DNA from: Streptomyces inusitatus
GTDB taxonomy: Bacteria; Actinomycetota; Actinomycetes; Streptomycetales; Streptomycetaceae
Assembly: GCF_014651115.1 (NCBI RefSeq)
Contig: NZ_BMWG01000022.1
Span: 62,001 to 126,000, forward strand
DNA length: 64,000 bases
Reading direction: 5' to 3'
The notes under the pieces are model-generated. The model was not told the origin of the DNA and ran no database searches. It saw only the letters and a program-made list of their open reading frames with translations. The position numbers and the translations under genes were made by a program. Shown here piece by piece: positions 40,974 through 48,881 of the stretch; position 1 is the first letter of the stretch; every line of letters starts with the position of its first letter.

Positions 40974-42646
40974 ACTCGCCCTCGGTTCTTGACGTCTGCG
41001 TCATTCAGGTCGGCCCGGCTGACGGAGGCGACCGTCTCCGGGGCAAGGTCGAACAGTGTGCGCAGCGCGTCCGCGTACCCCGCGCCGCCGGGCTCGCTCG
41101 CGAGCTGCTTCACCCGCACGGTGGGCGCGTGAAGAAGCTTGTCGACCACCCGGCGAACGGTCTGGCCGATCTCCGCGCGCTGCTTCTCGTCGAGGGCGGG
41201 AAGCCGCCCCTCCAGCCGGGCGATCTCACCGGCGACGACATCGGCGGCCATGGCGCGCAGGGCGACCACGGTCGGAGTGATGTGCGCCGCCCGCTGGGCG
41301 GCCCCGAAGGCCGCGACCTCGTCGGAGACGATCCGGCGCACCTGGTCCACGTCGGCGGCCATCGGCGCGTCGGCGGAGGCCTCGGCGAGCGACTCGATGT
41401 CGACCAGCCGGACGCCGGGGATCCGGTGCACGGCATGGTCGATGTCACGCGGCATGGCGAGATCGAGCAGAGCCATCCGCACGGGTCCGTCGCCGGCGCC
41501 CGCCACGGCGGCGGCTCCGGTGCGGACCCGGCGCGGGGCGTTCTCCGTCCACAGACCGTGCTGGGCGAGCGCCTCGGCGGAGTGCTGCTCGTCGAGACCC
41601 ACCGGGCAGCCGCCCCTGGACTCGGCCTGCTCGGACTGCTCGGTCCCGGCGTCCTGAGTCGTGACGCCGGGGCTCTCGCCGCCCGCCAGGACCCCGGCGG
41701 AACGGTCCGGCACCCGGCCGTCGCGCGCCGCGGCGGCGGCGAGCCGGGCCACCAGACTGCCGTCGGGGGCGCGCAGCCGGTCGGGGTCGGACCCGCCGCC
41801 GCCCGCGTCCGCGCCCTCGGCGAGAGCCGCGGCGACCGCGTCGGCGGTCAGCACGAGACCGGTGGCCCCGGTGCAGGACACCACGGCGTCGGCACGTGTC
41901 AGCTCGTCGGCCACGGCCGCCATCGGCACGGCCCGGACCGAGACCCCGCCCGGCCCGGAGAGCGCGGCGGCCAGCCGCTCGGCGCGCTCCAGCGTGCGGT
42001 TGGCGATCACCAGCTCGCGTACGCCGAGCCTGGCCAGCGTCGTCGCGGCGAGGGAGGACATCGACCCCGCGCCGATCACGAGCACCCGCTTGTCGGCCGC
42101 CCATCCGGCGACGTCGGGGCCGTCGGCGAGCTGCTCCAGACCGAAGGTGACGAGCGACTGCCCGGCCCGGTCGATCCCGGTCTCGCTGTGGGCCCGCTTG
42201 CCGACCCGCAGGGACTGCTGGAAGAGATCGTTGATCAGGCGGCCCGCGGTGTGCAGGCCCTGCCCGGTCGCGAGGGCGTCCTTTATCTGACCGAGGATCT
42301 GGCCCTCGCCGACGACCATCGAGTCCAGACCGCAGGCCACCGAGAAGAGATGGTGGACGGCCCGGTCCTCGTAGTGGACGTACAGATAGGGGGTCAGCTC
42401 CTCAAGACCCACCCCGCTGTGCTGCGCGAGCAGGGTCGACAGCTCGGCGACGCCCGCGTGGAACTTCTCCACGTCCGCGTACAGCTCGATGCGGTTGCAG
42501 GTGGCCAGCACCGTCGCCTCGGCGGCGGGCTCGGCGGCCAGCGTGTCCGTCAGCAGCTTGGCCTGCGCGTCAGCGGAGAGCGAGGCGCGCTCCAGCACGC
42601 TCACCGGTGCGCTGCGGTGACTCAGTCCGACGACCAGAAGACTCAT
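40970..42646 (-). CDS. hemA: Glutamyl-tRNA reductase
   Basis: Reduces glutamyl-tRNA to glutamate-1-semialdehyde with NADPH, the first committed step of the C5 pathway. The catalytic Cys50 is in VLATCNRIELY; SVACGLDSMVVGEGQILGQ and the NADPH-binding VLVIGAGSMSSLAA follow. At 558 residues it is about 100 longer than E. coli HemA. The extra sequence, about residues 270-375, is Gly/Asp/Glu-rich (GADAGGGGSDPD..., QDAGTEQSEQAESRGG) and sits between the NADPH domain and the C-terminal dimerisation domain. Streptomyces HemA proteins share such an insert. It overlaps rex and hemC by four bases each. Confidence 0.96.
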   Translation of the reverse strand: MSLLVVGLSHRSAPVSVLERASLSADAQAKLLTDTLAAEPAAEATVLATCNRIELYADVEKFHAGVAELSTLLAQHSGVGLEELTPYLYVHYEDRAVHHLFSVACGLDSMVVGEGQILGQIKDALATGQGLHTAGRLINDLFQQSLRVGKRAHSETGIDRAGQSLVTFGLEQLADGPDVAGWAADKRVLVIGAGSMSSLAATTLARLGVRELVIANRTLERAERLAAALSGPGGVSVRAVPMAAVADELTRADAVVSCTGATGLVLTADAVAAALAEGADAGGGGSDPDRLRAPDGSLVARLAAAAARDGRVPDRSAGVLAGGESPGVTTQDAGTEQSEQAESRGGCPVGLDEQHSAEALAQHGLWTENAPRRVRTGAAAVAGAGDGPVRMALLDLAMPRDIDHAVHRIPGVRLVDIESLAEASADAPMAADVDQVRRIVSDEVAAFGAAQRAAHITPTVVALRAMAADVVAGEIARLEGRLPALDEKQRAEIGQTVRRVVDKLLHAPTVRVKQLASEPGGAGYADALRTLFDLAPETVASVSRADLNDADVKNRGRV

Positions 42647-43371
42647 GCCGGCATCACGGCGGGCATGTCCCCGTCAGGCCCTTTCCGGCTCGCGGCGGCC
42701 TCGGCCTCCTCGCCGGCCTTCCGCTGCTCGTGGAAGGCGAGGATCTGGAGTTCGATCGAGAGGTCGACCTTGCGCACATCGACGCCGTCCGGCACGGACA
42801 GCACGGTGGGGGCGAAGTTCAGGATGGAGGTCACACCGGCCGCGACAAGACGCTCGCACACCTGCTGCGCGGCCCCGGCGGGCGTGGCGATGACACCGAT
42901 CGACACCCCGTTGTCGCTGATGATGCTCTCCAGCTCATCGGTGTGCTGGACGGCGATCCCGGCCACCGGCTTCCCGGCCATCGCCGGATCGGCGTCGATG
43001 AGCGCCGCGACCCGGAACCCCCGGGAGGCGAATCCGCCGTAGTTGGCGAGGGCCGCGCCGAGGTTTCCGATACCGACGATCACCACGGGCCAGTCCTGGG
43101 TCAGCCCCAGTTCGCGGGAGATCTGATAGACGAGGTACTCGACGTCGTAGCCGACACCGCGGGTCCCGTAGGAACCCAGGTACGAGAAGTCCTTGCGCAG
43201 CTTCGCGGAGTTCACTCCGGCCGCCGCCGCCAGCTCCTCGGAGGAGACGGTGGGCACGGAGCGCTCGGAGAGCGCGGTCAGCGCCCGCAGGTACAGCGGG
43301 AGCCGGGCGACGGTGGCCTCGGGGATTCCTCGGCTACGGGTCGCCGGTCGGTGATTTCGGCCAGTTGCCAC
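42643..43371 (-). CDS. rex: Redox-sensing transcriptional repressor Rex
   Basis: A 242-residue NAD(H)-responsive repressor. The N-terminal winged helix (IPEATVARLPLYLRALTAL, SEELAAAAGVNSAKLRKDFSYLGSYGTRGVGYDV) is followed by a Rossmann domain (VVIVGIGNLGAALANYGGF) that reads the NADH/NAD+ ratio. The GTG at 43371 has AGGAG four bases upstream; ORFs beginning earlier are not supported. Rex controls respiratory and haem genes in Streptomyces, including its own operon, and a matching operator lies 75 bases upstream of its start. It overlaps hemA by four bases. Confidence 0.96.
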   Translation of the reverse strand: MATGRNHRPATRSRGIPEATVARLPLYLRALTALSERSVPTVSSEELAAAAGVNSAKLRKDFSYLGSYGTRGVGYDVEYLVYQISRELGLTQDWPVVIVGIGNLGAALANYGGFASRGFRVAALIDADPAMAGKPVAGIAVQHTDELESIISDNGVSIGVIATPAGAAQQVCERLVAAGVTSILNFAPTVLSVPDGVDVRKVDLSIELQILAFHEQRKAGEEAEAAASRKGPDGDMPAVMPA

Positions 43372-43445
43372 GGTGCTCCTGCGGGATGAGCGAGGCTCTA
43401 GGCGGCCGTGTGTTCCAAGACCGCCCCGTCGAATGCAGGCTATGT

Positions 43446-43467
43446 CTTTGTGAACGCGTGCACAAAG
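43446..43467. promoter_or_regulatory. Rex operator (ROP) upstream of rex-hemACD
   Basis: The core TGTGAACGCGTGCACA (43449-43464) matches the Rex consensus TGTGAA-N4-TTCACA with one mismatch, and the flanks CTTTGTG/CACAAAG extend the symmetry to 22 bp. It indicates autorepression of the operon when NADH is low. Confidence 0.85.
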
Positions 43468-43751
43468 ATGGTGTCCGTTTTGTCCGAGCAAAGTGATCGG
43501 GGTCACGCGATAGGGCAGCGCAAAGGCGGAACCGCGAACCAGCTCGGGCCGTTGTAGACGTGATGGGGGCAAAGCAGCGCACGCTCCTCACCTGATCACC
43601 CCCCGAGACCGCTCCACTGTGCCCTGTCACCCCGGAGTCCCGATAGAGCCATGACGGGGGAAGAACGGCCGGGCAACCGTTCCGATCGCAACGGAAGCCG
43701 CCCGCCGCCCCCTCTCACACGCGCCCCGCGCCCGCCCCCGGCACCCCTCGC

Positions 43752-44027
43752 TCACCCCTCCAGCGCGCGCCGCAGCCGCTCCGGGTCCACCCGCCAGAAC
43801 GTGTGCTGCTCGCCGTCGACCAGCACCACCGGGATCTGCTCCCAGTACTCCCGGTGCAGCGCCTCGTCCTGGGTGATGTCCTTCTCCTCCCAGACGGCCC
43901 CGGTCCGGCCGCACACCTCCTCGACCACGGCCCGGGCGTCGTCGCACAGATGGCACCCCGGCTTCCCGATCAGCGTCACCACACGCTCGCCGGCCTTCTT
44001 CTTCGCACGCCGCAACAGAGGACTCAT
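43752..44027 (-). CDS. Glutaredoxin-like thioredoxin-fold protein
   Basis: A 91-residue protein with a thioredoxin fold: VVTLIGKPGCHLCDDARAVVEEV carries the CHLC redox motif near residue 25, followed by VWEEKDITQDEALHREYWEQIPVVLVDGEQ, including the cis-Pro in IPVV. Such glutaredoxin-like proteins are common beside rex-hem in Streptomyces, which use mycothiol rather than glutathione, so it may be a mycoredoxin or a DUF836-type protein. The ATG at 44027 is preceded by a run of G. It is upstream of, and in line with, rex. Confidence 0.88.
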   Translation of the reverse strand: MSPLLRRAKKKAGERVVTLIGKPGCHLCDDARAVVEEVCGRTGAVWEEKDITQDEALHREYWEQIPVVLVDGEQHTFWRVDPERLRRALEG

Positions 44028-44232
44028 CCCCCCATTCTCCGCCCGCGCCCGACCCCGCCCGACGCCCGGGCACCGTGAAGAACCAGCCATCCGCCGCGCC
44101 GCCTCCGTACCGTCGCCGCGCCGCTTCCGGAGCCCCGCCCGAAGCCCCGTCCGATACCCCGGACGCACTGACTCCACACCCCGGCGCCCCGGCGGGTCGG
44201 GAAGTTCCGAACAGACTGGCTATGCTCGCCGC

Positions 44233-45177
44233 ATGGCCGCATTCGGATGGCTCACCCCCCGTAGGCGCTCCGCCACCGCACGGAGCGTCCTCGCAGGCGA
44301 GGCGGCGGCCGAGGCGGCGCGCACCTCATCGCGAGAGCTGGCGGAAGCCACCGCTCCGCAGCAGACCGACGAACAGGCCGACGAGCCCCGCTTCCCCGTC
44401 GCCGGGGACGAGCGGGCCGCCGCCTTCTTCGACCTCGACAACACCGTGATGCAGGGCGCCGCGCTCTTCCACTTCGGCCGGGGTCTCTACAAGCGGAAGT
44501 TCTTCCAGCGCAATGAGCTGGCGCGCTTCGCCTGGCAGCAGACCTGGTTCCGGCTCGCCGGCGTCGAGGACCCCGAGCACATGCGGGACGTCCGCGAGTC
44601 CGCCCTCTCCATCGTCAAGGGCCACCGCGTCTCCGAGCTGATGAGCATCGGCGAGGAGATCTACGACGAGTACATGGCCGACCGGATCTGGCCGGGCACC
44701 CGGGCGCTCGCCCAGGCCCACCTCGACGCCGGCCAGAAGGTCTGGCTGGTCACGGCCGCCCCGGTGGAGACCGCGACGATCATCGCCCGCCGGCTGGGCC
44801 TGACCGGCGCGCTCGGCACGGTCGCCGAGTCCGTCGACGGCGTCTACACCGGCCGGCTGGTCGGCGAACCGCTGCACGGCCCGGCGAAGGCCGAGGCCGT
44901 CCGCGCCCTCGCGGCGGCGGAAGGACTCGAACTGGAGCGCTGCGCCGCCTACAGCGATTCGCACAACGACATCCCGATGCTCTCGCTCGTCGGACACCCC
45001 TACGCGATCAACCCGGACACCAAGCTCCGCAAGTACGCGCGGGAGCGCGAGTGGCGGCTGCGCGACTACCGGACCGGCCGCAAGGCGGCCAAGGTCGGCA
45101 TCCCGGCCGCCGCCGGAGTGGGAGCCATCGCGGGCGGCACGGCCGCCGCCGTGGCCATCCACCGCCGCCGCCGCTGA
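44233..45177 (+). CDS. HAD-IB family phosphohydrolase
   Basis: A 314-residue HAD hydrolase. The nucleophile motif is FFDLDNTVMQG near residue 68 (D-x-D-x-T), then the Thr of VTAAPVETA, and the C-terminal Asp pair in SDSHNDIPM. The HAD-IB group includes phosphoserine-phosphatase-like enzymes. A basic Ala/Gly-rich C-terminus (VGIPAAAGVGAIAGG...RRRR) could be a membrane anchor. TATGCT at 44221-44226 just before the ATG looks like a -10 element, so the mRNA may be leaderless. Its position just upstream of bldN is conserved in Streptomyces as I recall. Confidence 0.88.
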   Translation: MAAFGWLTPRRRSATARSVLAGEAAAEAARTSSRELAEATAPQQTDEQADEPRFPVAGDERAAAFFDLDNTVMQGAALFHFGRGLYKRKFFQRNELARFAWQQTWFRLAGVEDPEHMRDVRESALSIVKGHRVSELMSIGEEIYDEYMADRIWPGTRALAQAHLDAGQKVWLVTAAPVETATIIARRLGLTGALGTVAESVDGVYTGRLVGEPLHGPAKAEAVRALAAAEGLELERCAAYSDSHNDIPMLSLVGHPYAINPDTKLRKYAREREWRLRDYRTGRKAAKVGIPAAAGVGAIAGGTAAAVAIHRRRR

Positions 45178-45236
45178 CGGCCGCCGATCGTCCCGCCGAC
45201 GGCCCGCAGGCCCCCGAACCCGCTCCCCGCGGTGCG

Positions 45237-45249
45237 TCACCCAGAGTGC
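45237..45249. promoter_or_regulatory. BldD-box candidate upstream of bldN
   Basis: TCACCCAGAGTGC fits the BldD pattern TnACnC(A/T)GnGTnA at every fixed position but the last. It lies 239 bases before the bldN start. BldD repressing bldN during growth is established in Streptomyces; this exact site is inferred. Confidence 0.6.
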
Positions 45250-45487
45250 GCCACCCCGGGAACGGTCATATTGCGATCCGACTCGGTCACCAAACGCTCA
45301 CACTTCGCTAAGAGAACCGACTCTCAGACGGCACAGAAGCGACGGAAACGGTGATTTGAGCAACTGGGTGTAGCACTGCCTGTACGAAGCGTTATTCTCC
45401 TCAGACGCATACGGGACCCCGTCCGTCGCCACGACGGGTGAACGGTTCCGCACTGCTCGTGATGGAAGCTCTGCCTCTGGGAGTCCC

Positions 45488-46282
45488 GTGTACCCACACG
45501 TCGGGGTTGACGCCTCGGGCCTGGCTACGCTGCGCGCGGCGGTCCTCGACCACTTGCGCGGCTTCGTCCCCACCGCGTACGCCGTCCCCGCGCTCGCCCT
45601 GCCCCGCCTTGCCACCAGCGGTCCCGCCGCTCCCTGCTACGCCCTGGCCGACGGCCGCGCGGCCGTCGGCAGACGCACCTCCCGGGGCGGCTCGCACGCC
45701 CCGGCCACCGCCCGCCGACCCAGCGCCGACAGCGACAGCGCCCGCATGATGGAGCTGGTCGAACGCGCCCAGGCGGGCGAGGCCGAGGCCTTCGGCCGCC
45801 TCTACGACCAGTACAGCGACACGGTCTACCGCTACATCTACTACCGCGTCGGCGGAAAGGCGACGGCCGAGGATCTGACCAGCGAGACCTTCCTGCGCGC
45901 CCTGCGCCGCATCTCCACCTTCACCTGGCAGGGCCGCGACTTCGGGGCCTGGCTGGTCACCATCGCCCGCAATCTGGTCGCCGACCACTTCAAATCCAGT
46001 CGTTTCCGACTGGAAGTGACCACCGGCGAAATGCTCGACGCCAATGAGGTCGAGCGCAGCCCCGAGGACTCCGTGCTGGAGTCCCTCTCCAACGCCGCGC
46101 TGCTCGAAGCGGTGCGCAAGCTCAACCCCCAGCAGCAGGAGTGCGTGACCCTGCGCTTCCTCCAGGGCCTGTCGGTCGCCGAGACCGCCAGGGTGATGGG
46201 GAAGAACGAGGGAGCGATCAAGACCCTCCAGTACCGTGCCGTACGCACCCTCGCCCGGCTGCTCCCCGACGACGCCCGCTGA
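45488..46282 (+). CDS. bldN: Developmental ECF sigma factor BldN (with pro-sequence)
   Basis: A 264-residue ECF sigma factor needed for aerial-mycelium formation; it directs chaplin and rodlin gene transcription. The first ~86 residues (MYPHVGVDASGLATLRA..., Ala/Pro-rich) match the BldN pro-sequence that is removed to activate the protein. Sigma region 2 (AEAFGRLYDQYSDTVYRYIYYRVGG...AEDLTSETFLRALR) and region 4 (LLEAVRKLNPQQQECVTLRFLQGLSVAETARVMGKNEGAIKTLQYRAVRTL) follow. The GTG at 45488 has GGGAG four bases upstream. It is followed by its anti-sigma gene rsbN. A BldD box upstream fits repression in vegetative growth. Confidence 0.95.
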   Translation: MYPHVGVDASGLATLRAAVLDHLRGFVPTAYAVPALALPRLATSGPAAPCYALADGRAAVGRRTSRGGSHAPATARRPSADSDSARMMELVERAQAGEAEAFGRLYDQYSDTVYRYIYYRVGGKATAEDLTSETFLRALRRISTFTWQGRDFGAWLVTIARNLVADHFKSSRFRLEVTTGEMLDANEVERSPEDSVLESLSNAALLEAVRKLNPQQQECVTLRFLQGLSVAETARVMGKNEGAIKTLQYRAVRTLARLLPDDAR

Positions 46283-46342
46283 CCGCCCTCAACTCACCAT
46301 CGGTGACGCCTCGATGACGCACTGGTCCGATCATCCTTCGCG

Positions 46343-46371
46343 CGTAACCCAAGTGCCGCGACACTCGTTGT
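46343..46371 (+). promoter_or_regulatory. SigBldN-like promoter for rsbN
   Basis: CGTAAC (46343-46348), 17 bases, CGTTGT (46366-46371). This resembles the promoters read by BldN at chaplin genes as I remember them. It lies in the 219-base gap between bldN and rsbN, as expected if BldN drives its own anti-sigma gene. Confidence 0.55.
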
Positions 46372-46501
46372 CCGGGATGCAGGCTCCCTGTGGTCACGTC
46401 CGATCCACAGCCACTCACTCGATCGTGTGGCCGTGTTCAAGGCGTGCAACCTTTCAGAACCCCGGGGGAGTCGACCGTCATGACGAGAGGAGGTGCCGCC
46501 A

Positions 46502-47707
46502 GTGATCGCGAACGTATCGGCGCACCGGCGGGCGAACGCCTTCGCCCAGGCCTTGGAAGACCAGGCGGCCGGGCAGCCGGATGACTCGGTCGAACCGACC
46601 GAGCGCGGACGGCTGTTGGCCCTGGCATCCGGTCTCGGCGAGCTGCCGAAACCGGAGATGGATCCCGAGGTCAAAGTGGTGCAGCGAGCACAGCTCGTGG
46701 CAGCCATGGAGACCATGCTCCAAGAGGGCACGGCCTCGGGCGGCGAGCACACCGGCCCCTCGGTGCCGGAGCAGCGCAAAGCCGGCCGGGGTGCCCACCG
46801 GGCCTCCCCGCTCCGCAAGCTCAGACCGCGTTCCCGCTGGTCAAAGGGGCTCGCGGCCGGCGGACTGACCGTCGGCGTCGCCGCCGGAGCATTCAGCGGA
46901 GTGGCCGCGGCCAGCTCCGACGCGCTCCCCGGCGACACGCTGTACGGACTGAAGCGCGGCATGGAGGACATCCGGCTCGGCATGACCGACGGCGACTCCG
47001 ACCGGGGTGAGCTCTACCTCGACCAGGCGTCCACCCGGCTCAGCGAGGCCCGCCGCCTCATGGAGCGCGGCCGGGCCGGCGATCTGGACCACGAGTCGCT
47101 CGGCGAGGTCCGCCGCGCGCTGAACGGCATGCGCCACGACGCCAAGGAGGGCCACCGGCTGCTCCACGCGGCGTACGAGCGCGACGGCTCGCTCGGCCCG
47201 ATCCAGAAGCTCAACTCGTTCTCCCGCGCCCACCGCGACGCCTGGGCCGGGCTCCGGAACCGGCTTCCGGCCCAGCTCACCGATGTCGGCGACGAGGTCA
47301 CCGACGTCTTCAGGGCCATAGAGGACGAGGTCAGCCCGCTCCAGTCACTGCTGCCCACCCCGCCGGAGCAGGGCCGGGGATCCTCCCAGCGCCCCGGCAC
47401 CACCTCCCAGGACACCAGCCGTACGCCCTCCTCCGGGGAGCGCACGACCCCGTCCTCGACCCAGGCCCCCGCCGCCCGGAAGAACAGCTCGGAGACCGCC
47501 GAACCGGGCCCCTCGGAGTCGGCGGCGACCGAGGACAGCGGTCTGCTCGGCGGCGACGGCACCGGCCTCTTCGACTCCCCGTCGAACGACGCCTCCACCC
47601 CCGCGTCGGGCAAGTCCTCCTCGTCCCCGAAGGCGGATGTCACCATCCCGCCCCTGCTCCCCGGCATCCTGCCGGGCCTGGGGCTGGACGGATCCGAAGA
47701 GGAGTAG
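46502..47707 (+). CDS. rsbN: Anti-sigma factor RsbN (membrane, DUF5667)
   Basis: A 401-residue single-pass membrane protein. Residues 1-110 are the cytoplasmic sigma-binding part (MIANVSAHRRANAFAQALED...), the membrane helix is about 116-137 (GLAAGGLTVGVAAGAFSGVAAA), and an extracellular DUF5667 helical domain follows (LYLDQASTRLSEARRLMERG). A long Ser/Thr/Pro-rich tail ends in a short hydrophobic PPLLPGILPGLGL segment. It holds BldN inactive until development. The GTG at 46502 has GAGGAGGTG upstream; a GTG three codons earlier is possible. Streptomyces RsbN has this same layout. Confidence 0.92.
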   Translation: MIANVSAHRRANAFAQALEDQAAGQPDDSVEPTERGRLLALASGLGELPKPEMDPEVKVVQRAQLVAAMETMLQEGTASGGEHTGPSVPEQRKAGRGAHRASPLRKLRPRSRWSKGLAAGGLTVGVAAGAFSGVAAASSDALPGDTLYGLKRGMEDIRLGMTDGDSDRGELYLDQASTRLSEARRLMERGRAGDLDHESLGEVRRALNGMRHDAKEGHRLLHAAYERDGSLGPIQKLNSFSRAHRDAWAGLRNRLPAQLTDVGDEVTDVFRAIEDEVSPLQSLLPTPPEQGRGSSQRPGTTSQDTSRTPSSGERTTPSSTQAPAARKNSSETAEPGPSESAATEDSGLLGGDGTGLFDSPSNDASTPASGKSSSSPKADVTIPPLLPGILPGLGLDGSEEE

Positions 47708-47728
47708 CAGCACCCAGCGAGATCCCGA

Positions 47729-47754
47729 GGCCCGCGCACCCCCGGGCGCGGGCC
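47729..47754 (+). terminator. Terminator after rsbN
   Basis: A 9-bp inverted repeat (GGCCCGCGC with GCGCGGGCC) and an eight-base loop, 22 bases past the rsbN stop. Confidence 0.65.
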
Positions 47755-48091
47755 CGGGACGGGGGGGGGGGGGGCGGGGGGGTCCCGGCCCCCCCCCCGT
47801 TTCCCCCCCGCCCCCCCCCCGGGCCCCGGAGAACAAAGGACCCCCCCCCCGGGGGGCGGCCAAACCCCCGGAGGGGGGGCCCGCCCCCGGCGGCGGGCTG
47901 TAGGAGCGGGGGGCGGCGGGCGCCCAGCGGCCGGGCCAGAGCGGGCGGTCGACCGCCCAGCGGGACCGGCCGCGCGCCCGCGCCGTACGGGCCGAGCGGT
48001 CACCGGCCGCCCCGCAGACAGGCCACCACGCGTCGGCCTCCCGGCCCTCGTCCGGCGGCTGAGGGCGACCGGCGGCGCTCCGCGACACCCA
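47755..48091. other. Non-coding stretch with extreme G/C homopolymers
   Basis: 47761-47890 is dominated by runs of up to 14 G and 10 C with stray AAAC or TTT triplets (for example GAGAACAAAGGA then ten C). This is unlike the rest of the window and no frame here is coding. It looks like unreliable or misassembled sequence downstream of the rsbN terminator. From 47891 to 48091 the sequence returns to normal GC-rich intergenic composition with nothing recognisable. Confidence 0.6.
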
Positions 48092-48134
48092 CGAGGCGAG
48101 GGCCCCGACCAGAGCGGTCGGGGCCCTCGCCTCG
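48092..48134. terminator. Very strong hairpin terminator after the I78 gene
   Basis: A perfect 19-bp inverted repeat (starting CGAGGCGAGGGCCCCGACC) around a five-base loop, 18 bases downstream of the stop of the minus-strand gene at 48153. Confidence 0.9.
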
Positions 48135-48152
48135 CGCGGTCCCGGGGCCGGT

Positions 48153-48356
48153 TCACCCCGTCCAGGCGCGGACCACCTCACCGCCGCGCACCTCGAAGTT
48201 CAACCGCCCCGCCAGATATTGCAGGGTGATGATCGTGCCCGGCGGCAGCGAGCGCACGGTGCTCCAGCCGCGCTGCCGGGCCAGCCGCTCGGCGGTCTCG
48301 GCGGAGAGGCCGACATAGGCGGCGGGGTCGTCCTCGGGGTTCGGTGTGGATGCCAT
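48153..48356 (-). CDS. I78 peptidase-inhibitor-like protein
   Basis: A 67-residue protein with an I78 family core: AAYVGLSAETAERLARQRGWSTVRSLPPGTIITLQYLAGRLNFEVRGGEVVRAWTG. The pattern resembles plant/fungal potato-inhibitor I folds, and small bacterial I78 proteins are putative serine-protease inhibitors. No signal peptide is seen from the chosen ATG (48356), so it would be cytoplasmic; a 17-residue upstream extension is possible but less likely. The ribosome site is weak. No protease gene is adjacent. Confidence 0.8.
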   Translation of the reverse strand: MASTPNPEDDPAAYVGLSAETAERLARQRGWSTVRSLPPGTIITLQYLAGRLNFEVRGGEVVRAWTG

Positions 48357-48881
48357 GGCCCCACGGTAGGCGGCAGCGGACGGTGACGGAAGCGGACGGC
48401 CGTACACCCTTCACCCACCTCGGGCACCCCAGTGGTCACGCTTCTGTCACAGCTCCTCAACACGCGTACGGCTCAATGCGCGTCACCCGAACGAGCACTT
48501 CTGGGACCGGCGTACGGAAATTCCCCGCAGCTCGCCGGAGTCGAGAAATTCCCCGGCCAATTAATGAGTCGGCACATCCGGGAGTGAATTGACGGACCGT
48601 TCGACGAATCGTTCGACGGGGCGTTAAGAATTCACCTCTTCCTTACAGGATCCCCTTGTGTGTTCCGCCGGGGCCGGCGCAGGTGTTCCGCCACCGATGG
48701 GGCGCGCGACGGCGTACGGGAGACATCGCCCCCGGCGGCCGTTCTTCGGACAGGCGCTCGTGCCGCCCCACAGCTCGTACGGCGGCACCTCGCAGGCCGC
48801 ACGGCGTACGGGAGGAGGGCGGCAGCTTCCGCGCACCGCAGCGCACCGCACCGCCCCCCGGATCCGGATCCGCATACCCGG
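48357..48881. other. AT-richer intergenic region between I78 and WYL genes
   Basis: 525 bases without a credible gene. It contains GAATTGACGG and TTAAGAATTC stretches that are unusually AT-rich for this genome, and a direct repeat CGTTCGACG at 48598-48606 and 48610-48618. The WYL gene ends at 48882, so this is downstream of it and upstream of the I78 gene, where the I78 promoter should lie. Confidence 0.5.

Noticed and set aside
47014..48181. Long minus-strand frames opposite the end of rsbN and across the G/C tract
   Set aside because: They run through a hairpin terminator and homopolymer sequence and have no protein-like pattern.
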